A model generated the notes under the pieces. That model was not told the DNA's origin. It saw only the letters and a list, made by a program, of their open reading frames with translations, and made no database searches. The translations under genes and the position numbers were made by a program. Below are positions 57,119-58,556 of a DNA stretch of 58,556 nt, piece by piece. This DNA is from VFZP01 sp043730365 (GTDB taxonomy: Bacteria > Acidobacteriota > Terriglobia > Bryobacterales > Bryobacteraceae): contig JAYTKJ010000253.1 of assembly GCA_043730365.1 (NCBI GenBank), positions 1-58,556 of the forward strand, given 5' to 3'. The first letter of the stretch is position 1. The number at the start of each line of letters is the position of its first letter.

Positions 57119-58135
57119 ATGCCTCAATCACACCAGCGCTTTGTCCTTGCCTCCCGCCCCACCGGGATGCCTGCAGCCGCCAACTTCCGCCTGGAGTCAG
57201 GCCCGGTGCCCGAACCCGGTGACGGCCAGATGGTCATCGCCGTCCAGTTTCTCTCGGTCGACCCCTACATGCGCGGCCGCATGAGAGACGCCGCCTCCTA
57301 CGCCGCGCCCATTCAACTCGGCGAACTCATTACTGGCGGAGGCGTGGGCCGCGTGATCGCCTCGCGCAATCCGCGCTATGAGGTTGGCGATATCGTGATG
57401 GGTGACGTGGGCTGGCAAACGCATTGCCTCACCGATGGCAAGGGCTTTCGCAAAGTCGATCCCTCGCTTGCACCCATCTCCACCTCGCTCGGCATCCTGG
57501 GCATGCCCGGTCTCACCGCCTATTTCGGGCTGCTCGATCTCGGCAAACCCAAGGCAGGCGAAACGGTCCTCGTCTCGGGCGCGGCGGGCGCGGTGGGTTC
57601 GCTCGTCGGTCAGATCGCCAAGATTCAAGGTTGCCGTGCCGTGGGCGTGGCCGGTTCAGATGATAAGGTCCATTGGCTCACCAGCGAGCTCGGCTTCGAC
57701 GCGGCGTTCAACTACAAGACCGTCGTCCCCGATGAGTACCGCAACACCATCGCCGCACTTTGCCCGCAAGGCGTCGACGTCTATTTCGATAACGTCGGCG
57801 GCCCGCTCACCGATGCGACTTTCCCGCTGATCAACCAGCGCGCTCGCGTGATCATCTGCGGCCAGATCCACCATTACAATGACGAAAAAGGCGCGCAGGG
57901 CCCGCGCCACTTGTTTCACTTGATCGTGAAGCGCGCCCGCGTCGAAGGCTTCCTTGTCTTCGATTACTTCGAGCGCTTCAAAGAAGGTCTCACACAAATG
58001 GCGCAGTGGCTCGGCGAGGGCAAGCTCCAGTATCGCGAGCAATTCTACACCGGTATCGAGAACACCCCCAGCGCCTTCATCGGTATGTTGAACGGCGAGA
58101 ACACCGGCAAGATGCTGGTGAAAGTGGGCGAGTAG
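57119..58135 (+). CDS. Zinc-independent NADP-dependent MDR oxidoreductase (CurA/leukotriene B4 dehydrogenase type)
   Basis: 338 residues. Family signatures: FLSVDPYMRGRM (about 54-65), ETVLVSGAAGAVGSLVGQIAKIQGCRAVGVAG (the NADP-binding Rossmann segment, about 144-175), and GVDVYFDNVGG. The catalytic zinc ligands of alcohol dehydrogenases are absent. Such enzymes reduce the double bond of alpha,beta-unsaturated ketones or aldehydes, often as detoxification. It starts divergently from BlaI with the two operators between, so it may belong to that regulon. No clear ribosome-binding site precedes the ATG. Confidence 0.93.
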   Translation: MPQSHQRFVLASRPTGMPAAANFRLESGPVPEPGDGQMVIAVQFLSVDPYMRGRMRDAASYAAPIQLGELITGGGVGRVIASRNPRYEVGDIVMGDVGWQTHCLTDGKGFRKVDPSLAPISTSLGILGMPGLTAYFGLLDLGKPKAGETVLVSGAAGAVGSLVGQIAKIQGCRAVGVAGSDDKVHWLTSELGFDAAFNYKTVVPDEYRNTIAALCPQGVDVYFDNVGGPLTDATFPLINQRARVIICGQIHHYNDEKGAQGPRHLFHLIVKRARVEGFLVFDYFERFKEGLTQMAQWLGEGKLQYREQFYTGIENTPSAFIGMLNGENTGKMLVKVGE

Positions 58136-58138
58136 CTA

Positions 58139-58556
58139 TTAGGCCGCGTCTTCGAACGTCACCACGATGCGCTTGCCCAGGATAGCCAGCGCCGCCTGGA
58201 TCCGGGCGGGTTTGGTGTCGTGCCTCGGGTTGAGCAAGAGGCGAATCACCGTCTCGCTCACGCCCAACCGCGCTGCCAATTCAGTGTTCGGCATGCCCCG
58301 CTCTCGCATACCCACGTAGAGCGCGAGCTTGGGCGCCAGATAGAGCGGGACGCCCACCAGCTTTTCCCCTCGCTTGGGTTTGGAAGGCTTGGGAATCGCA
58401 TCGCCCCGGGCGATCCGCCCGGCGATTGCTTCGGCCAGGCAGTCCGCCGCTTCCAATCTCGTTTCCTCCAGACTATCTCCGCCGGTGAGAGCTTCCGGCA
58501 GATCGCGAAATCGCGCGTGGAAACCTTTGCCGGCTTCTTCGGCGAGAAAACGAGCC
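58139..58556 (-). CDS. HicB-family antitoxin, 5' end outside the window
   Basis: The frame stays open to the right edge. The HicB core is clear: GFHARFRDLPEALTGG, then EAADCLAEAIAGRIARGDAIPKPS (about 45 residues). A C-terminal helix-turn-helix follows (NTELAARLGVSETVIRLLLNPRH), which HicB proteins use to repress their own operon. The HicA toxin gene should lie next to it beyond 58556, and cannot be seen here. The C-terminus and stop codon are complete. It is convergent with the MDR gene, 3 nt apart. Confidence 0.85.
   Translation of the reverse strand, partial: ARFLAEEAGKGFHARFRDLPEALTGGDSLEETRLEAADCLAEAIAGRIARGDAIPKPSKPKRGEKLVGVPLYLAPKLALYVGMRERGMPNTELAARLGVSETVIRLLLNPRHDTKPARIQAALAILGKRIVVTFEDAA

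Overview
The window (58,556 bp, visibly G+C-rich) looks like chromosome of an acidobacterium of the Bryobacterales/Solibacter type. The evidence is gene content: two very large Oar-like TonB-dependent receptors with carboxypeptidase-regulatory domains, a DUF1552/DUF1592 Tat-plus-cytochrome pair, an M81 (MlrC-like) peptidase, a neutral-ceramidase-like protein, a Ser/Thr kinase fused to TolB-like and TPR domains, a PEP-CTERM protein, and a BlaI/M56 pair. The assignment is inferred from family distribution, not from a marker gene.

Layout. 0-7 kb: Oar-like receptor (-) diverging from a lipoprotein / FAD-oxidoreductase / NapH-like polyferredoxin operon (+). 7-14.5 kb: DUF1552-DUF1592 operon (-), then an orphan groEL and a zinc-ribbon miniprotein (+). 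14.5-20.7 kb: M81 peptidase (-), TPR protein (+), second Oar-like receptor (-). 20.7-28.8 kb: a same-strand run of DUF255 thioredoxin-fold protein, thiol peroxidase (tpx), kinase-TPR protein, CocE/NonD hydrolase and a mono-haem monooxygenase-like protein. 28.8-32.2 kb: operon (-) of sugar transferase, phosphoribosyltransferase and ceramidase-like protein. 32.2-36.2 kb: a secreted InlB-repeat protein broken by one in-frame TGA, a TPR protein and an enolase-superfamily enzyme. 36.2-43.5 kb: gltD and gltB (-) with a divergent LysR regulator, an arrangement like gltC-gltAB. 43.5-48.4 kb: HemG-like flavodoxin, tRNA-Arg, two 5'-truncated gene remnants (TonB and Gfo/Idh/MocA), a TrmB-like regulator, an FAD oxidoreductase and lexA. 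48.6-52.6 kb: a nine-haem cytochrome gene split by a ~2.4 kb segment carrying a glycosyltransferase and a methyltransferase. 52.6-54.7 kb: a frameshifted ECF sigma factor, a Trp/Ser/Asn-repeat PEP-CTERM protein with a long structured leader, and tRNA-Val. 54.7-58.6 kb: a tyrosine-recombinase remnant beside tRNA-Val, BlaI and M56 genes with two TACA-N3-TGTA operators, a zinc-free MDR oxidoreductase and a partial HicB antitoxin.

Three things stand out. First, about ten genes lack a convincing Shine-Dalgarno site and instead have a -10-like hexamer (TANNNT or close) 6-8 nt before the start codon, which suggests leaderless transcripts; this also explains several GTG/TTG starts. Second, the 32-55 kb half carries at least six broken or decapitated genes, several next to tRNAs or foreign cargo. 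Third, the PEP-CTERM protein has an unusual repeated Ser-Trp-Trp/Tyr-Asn/Ser motif and may be an undescribed surface or matrix protein. No CRISPR array, complete insertion sequence, rRNA or replication origin was seen.
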